From: Caulifigura coniformis
GTDB taxonomy: Bacteria > Planctomycetota > Planctomycetia > Planctomycetales > Planctomycetaceae
DNA length: 64,000 nt
Direction of reading: 5' to 3'
NCBI RefSeq assembly: GCF_007745175.1
Contig: NZ_CP036271.1
Coordinates: forward strand, 1,446,154-1,510,153
The notes under the pieces: generated by a model
Told to the model about the DNA's origin: nothing
What the model saw: only the letters and a program-made list of their open reading frames with translations
Databases searched by the model: none
Program-made: the position numbers and the translations under genes
Shown here: positions 50,994 through 60,615 of the stretch, piece by piece
How positions within the stretch are numbered: the stretch's first letter is position 1
Layout of the letters: each line of letters opens with the position of its first letter

Positions 50994-52607
50994 TCAGGGC
51001 GCCTGGATCGCCACATGCTTCCCCTGTCCCGGCGTCGTGTGCGGGAAGTCATCCCTGAAATGGACGCCGCGACTTTCTTCCCGCGCGATCGCCGATCCGA
51101 TCATCAGCCGCGCCGTCAGCAGCATGTTCTGCAGTTCCCACCCTTCGACCGTGCGCAGTTCGCGGGCCGAAACGTAGCGGTCCCAGAATTCCACCTGGCT
51201 GGCCGCCTGTTTCAGGTCCTCCGCGTTCCGGCGGATGCCGACGTTCCGTCCCATCAGGCTCGTCAGGGCGTTGCGCAGGTCCTCGAGGTTCAACTCATCG
51301 TCGTTGGGGAGTTCGCTTGCCCAGTCCGACTGCAACGGCAGGGCCGTGAAGCTATCGGGAATCTTCGCTGCTGCCGCCGAAGCTCCGCGTCCGCAGTGTA
51401 ATCCATAGAACAGCCCTTCCAGCAGGCTGTTCGACGCCAGCCGGTTGGCGCCATGCAGGCCGCTCGAAGTTGCTTCCCCCGCGGCCCACAGCCCGGGGAC
51501 CGTCGTGCGTCCTTCGAGATCCACCGTCACGCCGCCGATCATGTAGTGAGCACCTGGCCGGACGGGAATCAGATCCCGCTTGAGATCGAGCCCGAACTCG
51601 CGGCAGAGCTGCCCGATATGCGGGAATCGCTCTCTGATCAGTTCCTGCGGCAGGTGTCTGAGATCGAGATAAACGCAAGGATGCCGCGTCTTGTCCATCT
51701 GGCTGGTGATCGCCCGGGACACGATATCTCGCGGAGCCAGTTCCCAGCGGGCGTCGTAGTCCCCCATGAACCGGTAGGCATTGGCGTCGACGAGATAGCC
51801 CCCTTCGCCGCGGGCTGCCTCCGTAATCAAATGCCGTGAGCTGCCTGCGATGTACAGCACCGTCGGGTGGAACTGCATCAGCTCCATGTCCCGCAGTTGA
51901 GCCCCGGCCCGATAGGCGACCGCGTGCCCGTCGCCCGTCGCGATGCTCGGATTCGTCGTCTCGCGATACAGCCGCCCCGCGCCGCCCGTGCACAGGATCG
52001 TCTGCTTCGCCCAGACGAACGTCTTGCCGTGTTCTTCATTCCACACGAGCGCCCCGCGACACGCTCCCTCATGGGTCAGCAGGTCGATGGTGAACGTCTT
52101 CTCCCACACTTCGACGCCCCGCGTCCCGCGGATCCGGTCGATGAGGGCCCGCATCACTTCCTTGCCCGTCGCGTCCCCCAGAGCATGCGCAACACGGGCG
52201 TGGCTGTGCCCCCCTTCCATCGTCAGCGCCAGCCGGCCGTTCTCCTGGTCGAACAGCGCCCCGAACGACTCCAACTCCCGGATCAGTTCCGGCGCGGCCG
52301 CGACGACCGCCTCGACCACATCAGGATCGCACAGGCCCGCCCCGGCCGTGATCGTGTCAGCCGCGTGATTCCGGATGTCGTCCCCCGGATCAAGCACCCC
52401 CGCGATCCCCCCCTGCGCCCAGGCACTGTTCGACAGATCCGCCCGGTCTTTGCTGACGACAACCACCCGCAACTTCGGATCGACAGCCAGCGCCGCACGC
52501 ACGCCGGCAATCCCCGATCCCAGAATCAGGACGTCGGCGAACATGTGCGGAATCCGCTTGGGATCAAACCGCACGAGATAGCGGCGTCGGGGAGCAATCT
52601 GAAGCAT
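50994..52607 (-). CDS. nadB: L-aspartate oxidase
   Basis: This 537-residue FAD enzyme oxidises L-aspartate to iminoaspartate for NAD synthesis. The FAD-binding start is DVLILGSGIAGVRAALAV, the second flavin segment is DLSNSAWAQGGIAGVLDPGDD, and the active-site region includes GGHSHARVAHALGDATGKE and EAARGEGGYLVDANAYRFM. The C-terminal fumarate-reductase-like helical domain has SARELRTVEGWELQNML. Starting at 52607 keeps a conserved-looking RYLVRFDPKRIPH leader; a shorter ATG lies just before FADVLILG. nadA and nadC are not in the window. Confidence 0.95.
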   Translation of the reverse strand: MLQIAPRRRYLVRFDPKRIPHMFADVLILGSGIAGVRAALAVDPKLRVVVVSKDRADLSNSAWAQGGIAGVLDPGDDIRNHAADTITAGAGLCDPDVVEAVVAAAPELIRELESFGALFDQENGRLALTMEGGHSHARVAHALGDATGKEVMRALIDRIRGTRGVEVWEKTFTIDLLTHEGACRGALVWNEEHGKTFVWAKQTILCTGGAGRLYRETTNPSIATGDGHAVAYRAGAQLRDMELMQFHPTVLYIAGSSRHLITEAARGEGGYLVDANAYRFMGDYDARWELAPRDIVSRAITSQMDKTRHPCVYLDLRHLPQELIRERFPHIGQLCREFGLDLKRDLIPVRPGAHYMIGGVTVDLEGRTTVPGLWAAGEATSSGLHGANRLASNSLLEGLFYGLHCGRGASAAAAKIPDSFTALPLQSDWASELPNDDELNLEDLRNALTSLMGRNVGIRRNAEDLKQAASQVEFWDRYVSARELRTVEGWELQNMLLTARLMIGSAIAREESRGVHFRDDFPHTTPGQGKHVAIQAP

Positions 52608-52688
52608 GAGCGCGGCACGGTCCGAACACGAAGGTCATCAGCCCAGATAGTAGAGCCGCACGCCGGCGCATCGAAGGGCAAGCGGGTC

Positions 52689-54185
52689 TCAACCTCCACC
52701 CTCAAGGATCGTCCGGATCCTCAGCCCCACCAGAACAGTGAGAACCGACAGGACCGTCGCGCCGACGAGGACCAGCAAGACGGGCAAGCCCTGCATCTCC
52801 CCGCCCAGGAGGCCAGTTCCGGCAAGACCAGCGACGACGAGGGGAACGGAACCGCAGGCAACGCCATCCAGTGGATTGCTCTGGATCGAACGAAGACACA
52901 CAACGGCAAACGACAGCCCTGCCGCCGGGAGAACGAGTAGTGCAACGAGCGCGTAGCAGGCCGGTCGCGTGATGAGATCCATAATGAACCGGTCGACCTG
53001 ATCGCTGGCCAGGATCATTCCTGCAGTGAGCATTGCGGTCGCAGGAGTGAGGTCCGGCAGTCGGCCCACAAGCTTTCTGCAGGCCAGTTGCGTCGTGGAG
53101 AAAGGAGTCAGTCGGAGCGAGTCCCAGGTCTGCTCGTGCCATTCGCGTCCGAGCATCTGGATGGCCGCTTCACACACCGCAGCGATCGCGAGAATCAACG
53201 CAGTGACCAGGCAGGCGATCCCCGCTGGACATCCCGACACAGCCGACAGCAGTAATCCGACGACCGGGCCGATAAGGAAGGTCGTTCCCAGAAACCACGG
53301 CCAGCCCCAGGTTGCAGCGTGGAATTCCTTCCAGACCACCGGCGCCCGCCAGACGCGCGCTCGATGCCGTGGGCCAATGCCTTTCGACGCCCAAACCCAG
53401 TGTGGCCCCGCGGAGGACGACTCAACCTCCATCGTCCCGCGGCGACCGAACGCGATGCACGATGCGCAGAACAGAACGACCGCAAAGCAGCCCGCCGCCA
53501 GGCTCCACAGAAGAGTCGCTTTCAGAGCATTGAACCTCGGCCTGAGAATCAGTTCCAGGCCCCTTGAACCGAGAATCGGGTCGATGGTCTCGAAAAAGTG
53601 GGGAACAATGGTGTAAAGCCCGACGGTCAGCATCACGACGAGCGTCAGACGAATGGGGCGCACAAAACAGGCGGCACAGAACGTCGCCAGTTGAGTCACC
53701 ACCACCAGGTGCGTTCCGAGCACGGTGACCGACGCGATCACCTGTTCCGGCGCCAGACCGCCGAAGGCGATGCAGAGAAACCAGAAGGGAACGGTCGTGG
53801 TGCAGGCGATCAGCACCACCAAAGTGCGGGCGACGCAACTGGCCAGAAGAAACGTCCCGCTGTCGATTCCCGTCAGGAGCAGCAGGCTGATTGTCCCCTG
53901 GGACCGCTCCCTCGCGATGGTCAATGGAATCCAGGCGCCGAACAGTGTGGCGAGGAGCACCAGCCATTGCGCCAGCCCCTCGAAGATGGCGCGGCCGAGC
54001 CGATCGGGAGAACGCGGAGCGGCGATGACGGACGCCACGACCAGCAAGAGGACCGGGAAACACGCCGCGGCCAGCCGAATCAGGTGGGCACTCAAAAGCC
54101 GCGTATCCGCGGCAAAAACCTGGCCGAGCAACGCCCACGACTGCACCAGCCTCGCCGCAACGCCATTCCTGATCGTTGGTGACAT
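52689..54185 (-). CDS. ABC-2-type multi-pass membrane protein
   Basis: This 498-residue protein has about ten or eleven hydrophobic helices, such as LAAACFPVLLLVVASVIAAP, WLVLLATLFGAWIPLTIA and LTLVVMLTVGLYTIVPHFF. The early ARERSQGTISLLLLTGI segment resembles the loop common in ABC-2 export permeases of the NatB/ABC-2 type. No ATP-binding gene is adjacent. It may be an ABC permease whose ATPase is encoded elsewhere, or a permease-derived protein. Transcription is in the same direction as nadB. Confidence 0.7.
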   Translation of the reverse strand: MSPTIRNGVAARLVQSWALLGQVFAADTRLLSAHLIRLAAACFPVLLLVVASVIAAPRSPDRLGRAIFEGLAQWLVLLATLFGAWIPLTIARERSQGTISLLLLTGIDSGTFLLASCVARTLVVLIACTTTVPFWFLCIAFGGLAPEQVIASVTVLGTHLVVVTQLATFCAACFVRPIRLTLVVMLTVGLYTIVPHFFETIDPILGSRGLELILRPRFNALKATLLWSLAAGCFAVVLFCASCIAFGRRGTMEVESSSAGPHWVWASKGIGPRHRARVWRAPVVWKEFHAATWGWPWFLGTTFLIGPVVGLLLSAVSGCPAGIACLVTALILAIAAVCEAAIQMLGREWHEQTWDSLRLTPFSTTQLACRKLVGRLPDLTPATAMLTAGMILASDQVDRFIMDLITRPACYALVALLVLPAAGLSFAVVCLRSIQSNPLDGVACGSVPLVVAGLAGTGLLGGEMQGLPVLLVLVGATVLSVLTVLVGLRIRTILEGGG

Positions 54186-54272
54186 TCGAACGTCCGTTCC
54201 GCCGCAGCCGGTCGATCGTGACCGGCCAGGCCGTACAGACTACGTCGAAGGTCTCTCAGTTTGATGGATCAA

Positions 54273-57200
54273 TCACCGCAGCGATTCGAGGTAAGCCACC
54301 AGGTCCGCCGCCTCCTGCAGCGTCAGGTCTTTCAACAGCCCTTCCGGCATGATCGAGGCCCGCTGCGGCTTGAGTTCCTCGACCTCTTTCACGGCGAACT
54401 CGTGGACGTCTCCTTTCGCGTCGCGCAGCGTCAGAGCGTTTGCATTCCGTTCCGCCAGCACGCCGCTCAGCACGCGCCCATCCACCGTCTGTACGGCGTA
54501 CATCGCGAACTTCGGGTCCACGACGGAGGACGGATTGAGCAGGCTGTCGAGAAGCTCGTCCCGCCGGCGGCGCTGCCCGATCTGCGTCAGCTCCGGACCG
54601 ACCACTCCGCCTTCGTTTCCGATTCTGTGACACACGCGGCAGTTCAGGGTCTTCGAGGTCTGGTACAGCTCGCGCCCGCGAGCTGGATCACCCGTCAGGT
54701 TCAGGACCAGGCGCGGCCGGGGGACCGTTCCAACCCGATCGGCCGGCGGCGCCGGCAGGTGCGCGGCGAACAGGTTCCGGATGTCTGGATCGCTCTGCTC
54801 GCCGATCAGCGCGACCACGTCCTCCGCCAGCTCACCGCGAAGTCGCCCCCGGTCGAGCACGCGAGCCAGGTAGAGCGTTCCCCCCAGGTCGTTCAGAATC
54901 GGAGCCAGCAGGCCGCGACGCGCCTCGCGCCCCTGCATCTTCGCCGTCGCCGACAGGACCGCGTTGTACATGAACTCGTCCCCGCCCGGCTCTTTCGACA
55001 TCAACCGGATCCACGCTTCGATCAGCAACAGCCCCTGCTGATCAACAAGCTCTGAGGCCAGGTGTGGCATCCGGCCTCGGCCACAGGTCGCCATCCGCAG
55101 GAACAACACGCTGCGATACGGATTCCCGGGCCAGACGATCTTCGCATTCTTGAGCCCCAGCTCTCCTTTCGTCGGAACCTCATCGAGCAACTTCGTGCGT
55201 TCCACGGGAATCCCGGCCCGCAGGTCAATCTGGGCCGTTCCTCCGCCGCCGAAGCGGTGACAATGAGCGCAGTTTGCATCGAGATACGATCTCGCCCGAT
55301 GCTCAATCGAGTGACTTTCATCGAAGGGCGGAACCAGCACCGACTCCTCGTCCCAGCGGGACTGGTTCTTCGGCGGAGCCTTCGCCGGTTCCTGCCGGAC
55401 GAGAAGCCCCGATTGCTCGAACTGGTCGAGTCGATTGCCGGCTTCCCCCGCCAGCGGCGTGAGCAACTGGCTGCTGTTGAATGCCAGCATCGATTCGGCC
55501 CACGGCGTGTGGCACGTCATGCACTGGCTGCGGCTGGAGAACGTCCAGTGCAATACGCGACCTCCCCCGGGGGCCCGCGCGTCCTTCACGGCAAAGATCG
55601 CCTCATCCCCCTCTTCCGGAACGAGCGAGGCCTCCGACTGCGCATCATTCCAGCGATAGGTGTATCCCAGCCACTGGGCGCCGTCGAAATGCAGAAGCTG
55701 CGTTTCGATCCGCCTCGGCCGTTCCCCCGTCCCCTCGTCCGGAAGCGAGATCGTCTTCACCAGCACCGAGTCCTTGGGAAACTCGAAATGACGTCGGAAC
55801 ATGGAACCCGGCGTCTGCTTCGCAACCCGATGCCCGCGAATCACGCCGTCATTCGGCACAGCCACGAACCGCTCCGCCGTGGCCCCGTCCATCCACTGCT
55901 CCGCCGCGATCTTCAGCGGGACGATCCCGGCTGCGACTTCGTGCTTCTCCACCGATGCAAACAGGCCCGTCTCCGAGAGGGTCCGCGGGAAAGGCCTCGT
56001 CCCGCGCTCTGCCGCGTCGTTCCGCTCGAGTGTGTGAATCGTTCCCGCGTCGTAGTCGAGGATCACGAGTTCGCCGTCATGATCCTGTCCGAAGTCGATG
56101 ATCCGGATCGAAGGGGCCGACAGGTCCATCAGTTCCAGCGACTTCGCATCGGACGCATCATTCCGTTCTGGCGGAACCAGCGACCAGATGCGATGCGTCT
56201 CCCAGTCACCGAACACGTACTTCCCGACCAGTTCGGGAAACTTCTTTCCGCGATAGACGAAGCCCCCGGTGATGCTGGCGGCAGCCGTGTGAGGCAACGC
56301 CAGCAGCGGCGGCGTGACCGGCTGCGGACCCGCCGGCAGATCGACGCGAACCGGCTGAGGCCCTTCGGTAACGCTCCAGCCATAGTTTGCCCCGCGCTCC
56401 ACGCGGTACACCATCTCCCACAGCTCCCACCCGATGTCGCCGACCCACAGCGCCCCCGTGGCTCGATCGAAGCTCATTTTCCATGGGTTGCGCAGTCCAT
56501 AGGCCCAGATCTCCGGCCGCACGCCCGGCACATCGACGAACGGGTTGTCCTTCGGAACCAGGTAGTTCCTGCCTGGCTCCTTCTCATCCACGTTGATCCG
56601 CAGGATGCAGGACAACAGGTCGCTGTTGTCCTGCCCCGTGTTTCGTTGGTCCGGTGGACTCGCTTCGCCGCCGTCGCCGGTGGAGATGTAGAGGCAGCCG
56701 TCCGGACCGAATTCGAGACACGCCCCGTTGTGCCCCCCCTCGTGGAACGTGATCACCAGTTCTTCCGACTGGAGATCGATCTTCGGGATCTCCCCCGGAG
56801 TCACCTGGAAGCACGAGACGCGCGTGCCGTCTTCCAGGTGCACGCCCGGTTTCGGCGGGACGACCGTGTACGCCAGGTACACCCGCCCGTTCTCGGCAAA
56901 CTTCGGATGGAACGCGACGCCGTAGATGTAGGTGACCCGCAGCTTCTCGCCCTCTTTGCCCGTCATCGGCAGATCGCGGTTGAAATCGGCGATCAGGTCC
57001 GCCCGGCCGCCATCCTCCGTCGGAGTGACGACGTACAGCTTCGCCTCCGGCTCGGAAACCCACCACCGTGGATCGCCCGGCGGCATTTCGATGGTCACCG
57101 GGTTCCGGAACTGCACGTTCGGAAACATCCGGACGCTCTTGTACTTCGGGGGAGGCTCGGGAGACCCGGTCACAAACGGAGTCGTCCACGGAATTCGCGG

Positions 57201-57302
57201 GGCCGGCTTCGCGACCTCTCCGGCCTGCGCCCGCCAGGCGAAGCACAGCCACACGACCGGAAACGCGACCAGGAACCAGCTCGTCCGTCTGTTCGGGCTC
57301 AC
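54273..57302 (-). CDS. PQQ-type sugar dehydrogenase fused to c-type haem domain
   Basis: This 1009-residue exported protein starts at a GTG (57302) after GAGG and has a signal peptide (WFLVAFPVVWLCFAWRAQA). The first half is a beta-propeller of the glucose/sorbosone dehydrogenase type (YIYGVAFHPKFAENGRVYLA, then FHEGGHNGACLEFGPDGCLY and RNPWKMSFDRATGALWVGDIG). The second half contains three CxxCH haem-binding motifs: CMTCH at 594-598, CAHCH at 678-682 and CRVCH at 888-892. The last is in a planctomycete haem-binding domain near the C-terminus. It probably oxidises a sugar or alcohol and passes electrons through its own haems. Confidence 0.88.
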   Translation of the reverse strand: MSPNRRTSWFLVAFPVVWLCFAWRAQAGEVAKPAPRIPWTTPFVTGSPEPPPKYKSVRMFPNVQFRNPVTIEMPPGDPRWWVSEPEAKLYVVTPTEDGGRADLIADFNRDLPMTGKEGEKLRVTYIYGVAFHPKFAENGRVYLAYTVVPPKPGVHLEDGTRVSCFQVTPGEIPKIDLQSEELVITFHEGGHNGACLEFGPDGCLYISTGDGGEASPPDQRNTGQDNSDLLSCILRINVDEKEPGRNYLVPKDNPFVDVPGVRPEIWAYGLRNPWKMSFDRATGALWVGDIGWELWEMVYRVERGANYGWSVTEGPQPVRVDLPAGPQPVTPPLLALPHTAAASITGGFVYRGKKFPELVGKYVFGDWETHRIWSLVPPERNDASDAKSLELMDLSAPSIRIIDFGQDHDGELVILDYDAGTIHTLERNDAAERGTRPFPRTLSETGLFASVEKHEVAAGIVPLKIAAEQWMDGATAERFVAVPNDGVIRGHRVAKQTPGSMFRRHFEFPKDSVLVKTISLPDEGTGERPRRIETQLLHFDGAQWLGYTYRWNDAQSEASLVPEEGDEAIFAVKDARAPGGGRVLHWTFSSRSQCMTCHTPWAESMLAFNSSQLLTPLAGEAGNRLDQFEQSGLLVRQEPAKAPPKNQSRWDEESVLVPPFDESHSIEHRARSYLDANCAHCHRFGGGGTAQIDLRAGIPVERTKLLDEVPTKGELGLKNAKIVWPGNPYRSVLFLRMATCGRGRMPHLASELVDQQGLLLIEAWIRLMSKEPGGDEFMYNAVLSATAKMQGREARRGLLAPILNDLGGTLYLARVLDRGRLRGELAEDVVALIGEQSDPDIRNLFAAHLPAPPADRVGTVPRPRLVLNLTGDPARGRELYQTSKTLNCRVCHRIGNEGGVVGPELTQIGQRRRRDELLDSLLNPSSVVDPKFAMYAVQTVDGRVLSGVLAERNANALTLRDAKGDVHEFAVKEVEELKPQRASIMPEGLLKDLTLQEAADLVAYLESLR

Positions 57303-57400
57303 GCGGCAACCTCGGATCGCGGCGGTGATGGTGAATCTCCGGCCACTAATGTAACGGCTCGACGAAGCGGGAGTAGATGGCCGGGAGCGGTCCAGGGCGC

Positions 57401-57512
57401 GTCACTTTTTCACAATTCGGTCATCTCTCGTCACCGCAAGTCATTTGGCGGCAATGGCACAACCCAACGATGAATTGGCCCATCTTGAAGAAGTGACCAG
57501 CCCTGCGGGGAG
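57401..57512. repeat. Palindromic repeat, copy A
   Basis: The copy begins GTCACTTTTTC (57401-57411) and contains GAAGAAGTGAC (57487-57497), its near-perfect inverted complement. An inner CCGCAA...GGCGG hairpin lies near 57434-57451. It is about 85% identical by eye to copy B. Confidence 0.75.
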
Positions 57513-57815
57513 TTCGCAGTCTCGGGCGGTGATTGGGAAATCTGCGGAGGTATTCGACGCCGAGGGGGCGAGGAGGGCGCGTTGTGTGGGTGGTACTGTA
57601 CTCCTCGCCCTATTTCTTCCCCCTGAAGTCTTGCGGAGGGATCGGGAGAGCGTGGGTGGTGCGGACATGGAGCCGGCCGGGCCGGGGTGTGTGACGACAG
57701 GTTGACGGTGGTTGTGTTCATGGGTTCCTCCATCATGACGGGGGCGGTTGCGCGGGGGGGCCCGGTACTCGGTACCTCGGAAGTGCGTTGGCGGGTGGGG
57801 ATTGGGGCGGGACGA

Positions 57816-57924
57816 GTCACTTTTTCCAAGTCGGTCGTCTCTCGTCACCGCAAGGCATTTTGCGGCAACGACGCCCGCCAACGACGAATTGGCCCATTCT
57901 GAAAAGGTGACCAGCCGTGGGGAG
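57816..57924. repeat. Palindromic repeat, copy B
   Basis: It has the same layout as copy A: GTCACTTTTTC (57816-57826), an inner CCGCAA/TTGCGG stem near 57848-57865, and GAAAAGGTGAC (57901-57911). The ends are inverted and the copies are in direct orientation. Confidence 0.75.
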
Positions 57925-58481
57925 CGGTACGGTCAGTCCCCCTCGCGGCGGCATTGGGCACGGCGGTCGTGGGACGGTGCCGATCCGCGCGCAACCGGTC
58001 ACGGAAGGTGGAGGGAACAATGAACACGATCACCTGCAGCCATCACACTTCGACTCCTGATGCACCGGTAACACCAGTCCGGACGCACTGACACCGTCCT
58101 TCCCATGGGGGAAAGGGGGAAGAGGGGCCAGAAGGATGCACCACTCATCAGCGCGCGCCTTGCCGCCTCGCTCTCGGAGCAGCCGCGATACGCCTTTCCC
58201 GCCTCTTCCCTGTCGGCTCATCCGCTACGGCCGGCAGACTCCGTTTCGCAAGCCGCGATTTCTGCCGGATTCGGCAATCGGTGATTTGACATCCTGTCGA
58301 TCCTTTGGGCAGGGACACGGAATGCTTGCCGATGCGTGGCCGCCCTTGGGAGGGCGCGGCCGCGACGAGAGATCGGAAGTTGTCCCGGGAACGGCCGCCA
58401 GGCGGCTGTCCGGCACTCAAGGATGAGCGCGCCCCGCAGCCATGAGAGCTGCGGTTGACTCGTATCAACGGAGTTGCCGCG

Positions 58482-59078
58482 ATGAAGTCGTCTCTTCAAG
58501 GGTGTCTTGCCATCGCTCTGTGTGTTGCCAGCTGCGGGTGCGGCGGCGCCCAGGCCCGCGCCTGGCGCGGTCCTCGCCTTCGCGCCGGTTATCCGGGAGC
58601 GAACAGCTCGATCTATACGCCGCCGGTCGAACCGCCGCGTGAACCGGCCCCCGTCTTTGAGCAGCCGCAGGATCAGATCGCGCCTCCGGTCCGCCCGGGA
58701 GACCTGGAACCCGCGCCCACGCCCGCAATCCGGCTCGAGGCCGAATTGCCCGCCCCTCCATCCGAGTCGGAGGAGTCGGTCCAGTTCATGCTCCCGGTCC
58801 CCCCGTCGCGGATGCCGAATGCCCTCGATCCTGTCGACTCCCGCCCGCTGCTCGAGCAATCGTCGGCCGAGAGGCCGATCCGTCGCGACTCCGGTGAGAT
58901 GCTGGGAGAAGGCAAGATTGCCAGCGCGATGCGCGGCCATTCGACCTACACTGCCAGCCACGCCGGACGGTCCGCCGTCCGCCTGATGCGGATCGAGTCG
59001 GACACCTTCGAACAGGCGCCGATGGGGATGATGCAGGTCGAGTACGTGCCGCTTCTCGCCCCCGTGCCGCCCCTCTGA
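58482..59078 (+). CDS. Proline-rich lipoprotein-like protein
   Basis: This 198-residue protein starts at the ATG at 58482 after GGAG, with a signal (SLQGCLAIALCVASCGCGG) that holds a lipobox-like VASC. The mature part is Pro/Glu-rich and low complexity in its first half (PPVEPPREPAPVFEQPQDQI), then more charged, with no recognisable domain. It is probably an envelope-exposed, flexible protein. It converges with the DUF4185-like gene, with 13 bases between stops. No function can be assigned. Confidence 0.6.
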   Translation: MKSSLQGCLAIALCVASCGCGGAQARAWRGPRLRAGYPGANSSIYTPPVEPPREPAPVFEQPQDQIAPPVRPGDLEPAPTPAIRLEAELPAPPSESEESVQFMLPVPPSRMPNALDPVDSRPLLEQSSAERPIRRDSGEMLGEGKIASAMRGHSTYTASHAGRSAVRLMRIESDTFEQAPMGMMQVEYVPLLAPVPPL

Positions 59079-59091
59079 GTGCAACCGGGGA

Positions 59092-60306
59092 CTATTCGGC
59101 CGCGGCGCCGTTCGTCGCCGGAACGACTTTGGCCACCTCGCCGACCGATTCGGGCGGATGGGCATCCCGCACCCCCACCGTCACAAACGTCGGCCAGTAC
59201 AGACGGGCGTCGGTCGCGACCTGCCAGGTGTCGATCGAAGACGTCAGGTAGCTCAGGACCAGTTCTCCGTCTGACGAGAGCGTCGGGTGGGCCTTGCCGG
59301 CGTAGCAAAACAGCTTCGAATCAGCCGCAGCGTCCCGGCAGGTGTGCAGGATCTCGATGTTCGACCATGGCCCGCGCGGCGAAGGCGCAGTGCGGGCAAC
59401 GATCCGGTTCGAAACATCACAGTCGGTGTACACCATCAGGTAGCGGTTCAGCCCCGGCATGTGGGCGATTGAAATGTCGCCCGCCATGTAGTCGGCGATC
59501 TTGTCCGGACGGAAGAAGTCCCGAGTCCATCGGCCTCGGCTGAGGAAGCGCCACTCCGACATCTCGGCAACGCGGTCCAGCGGAACTCGGGCCAGCACCA
59601 GGTGACGATCCTGCGATTGCAGGCGGGAAGCGTCATCGATGCCGTAGACGTAGAGATACTTCCCTTCAATGACGACGCCGCTGCCGAACGTCAGATCGCG
59701 CCGACGGGTGTACAGGCTGAACGGAACCTTGACCTGCTCGATACACCAGTCGCGCGGATCATCCAGCGGATTCTCCACGATCGCGAGCCACTGCCCGAGC
59801 GGCGAATGGTCGGGCCGTTTCGGGTCCACCGCATCGCCGACCTGCGACATGAACAGGTACAGGCGGCCGTTGAGCATCGTGCCCGCCTGGAACCAGAACC
59901 AGCCGCGCCCGTCCAGCGGGCTGATGAGATCGACGGGTTTGCCTTTGTCATTCTCGCGGATCACGAAATCGCAGGGACCATCCGCCCTGCACTGGACCGC
60001 CGCCGAATTATGCACGATCCGGGCCTTCGTCCGGCGACCATCTTTCAGGGCGCCGACCCAGGTATCGCCGAAAAGCCAGAGCGTGCTGCCGTTGCCAAGG
60101 TCGACCGACTGGGCGCCGTCGCCGCCAATCCAGCCTTGTTGCGGACGAAAGGCCGCGTTCAGCTCCGGGGCGCTGCGAGAGACATCGAATTCGAGGCCAA
60201 TCTCACGCGAATCGTCCTCAGCAACCGCAGGCCCGCCACACACAGCCAGCAACACAATTCCCGCTGCGCAGGCCATGACCCGCGAAGCAAAAGCAATCCT
60301 TGACAT
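59092..60306 (-). CDS. DUF4185-like exported beta-propeller
   Basis: This 404-residue protein has a signal peptide (ACAAGIVLLAVCGGPAVAE). The mature part contains WIGGDGAQSVDLGNGSTLWLF followed by GDTWVGALKDG, and later FGSGVVIEGKYLYVYGIDD and GDISIAHMPGLNRYLMVYTD. This order resembles DUF4185 and related glycoside-hydrolase-like propellers that bind or cleave glycans. No catalytic residues can be assigned safely. It is divergent from lysC and probably shares an intergenic promoter region with it. Confidence 0.75.
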   Translation of the reverse strand: MSRIAFASRVMACAAGIVLLAVCGGPAVAEDDSREIGLEFDVSRSAPELNAAFRPQQGWIGGDGAQSVDLGNGSTLWLFGDTWVGALKDGRRTKARIVHNSAAVQCRADGPCDFVIRENDKGKPVDLISPLDGRGWFWFQAGTMLNGRLYLFMSQVGDAVDPKRPDHSPLGQWLAIVENPLDDPRDWCIEQVKVPFSLYTRRRDLTFGSGVVIEGKYLYVYGIDDASRLQSQDRHLVLARVPLDRVAEMSEWRFLSRGRWTRDFFRPDKIADYMAGDISIAHMPGLNRYLMVYTDCDVSNRIVARTAPSPRGPWSNIEILHTCRDAAADSKLFCYAGKAHPTLSSDGELVLSYLTSSIDTWQVATDARLYWPTFVTVGVRDAHPPESVGEVAKVVPATNGAAAE

Positions 60307-60615
60307 CGTTCCTCAATCCAGAGTGGTGCGCACGGCTTCGTCGAGAGGCATTCCCGTCGTGCGCGAGCTCAACAGGCTGAGCGGCCTGCGAGCCATCCGG
60401 GGCGTCGTGCCCCAAAAGGTAGGAATCCTTCGTGAGGAGATTGCAATCAGCGTGCCTGTTTTCAGTGAAGGGCGTCCGGGAAACCCCTGCCGACCGTTCA
60501 TAAGGTGGCATTTCCCGTTCGCAACTCTATAAGTGGTCTCATCTGGCCGCGTTGGACGGCCTTTCAGAAGAGTTTTTCGCGTTCTTGTTCGCGGCGCGTC
60601 CCGGAGTGGTTTTCG
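60307..60615 (+). promoter_or_regulatory. Divergent promoter region between DUF4185-like gene and lysC
   Basis: These 309 bases hold no gene. On the plus strand GTGGCA (60505-60510) and TATAAG (60528-60533) are spaced by 17 bases, a moderate match that would start transcription near 60540 and leave about 75 bases of lysC leader. I see no lysine riboswitch-like structure. Confidence 0.4.

Larger units (their letters stand above)
57303..58481. other. Gene-poor island with palindromic repeats
   Basis: This 1179-base stretch has no convincing gene. Frames are short, carry no domains, and run through repeats and G-rich tracts. It contains two diverged copies of a ~110-base palindromic repeat and a purine-rich G-tract segment between them (about 57560-57770). 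It is the longest gap in an otherwise dense window. Confidence 0.6.

Noticed and set aside
57431-57881. Overlapping short frames in the repeat island
   Set aside because: They run through both repeat copies and G-tracts and differ by frame, so coding is unlikely.
60540-60615. Possible lysine riboswitch in the lysC leader
   Set aside because: The leader is short and I see none of the conserved lysine riboswitch core.
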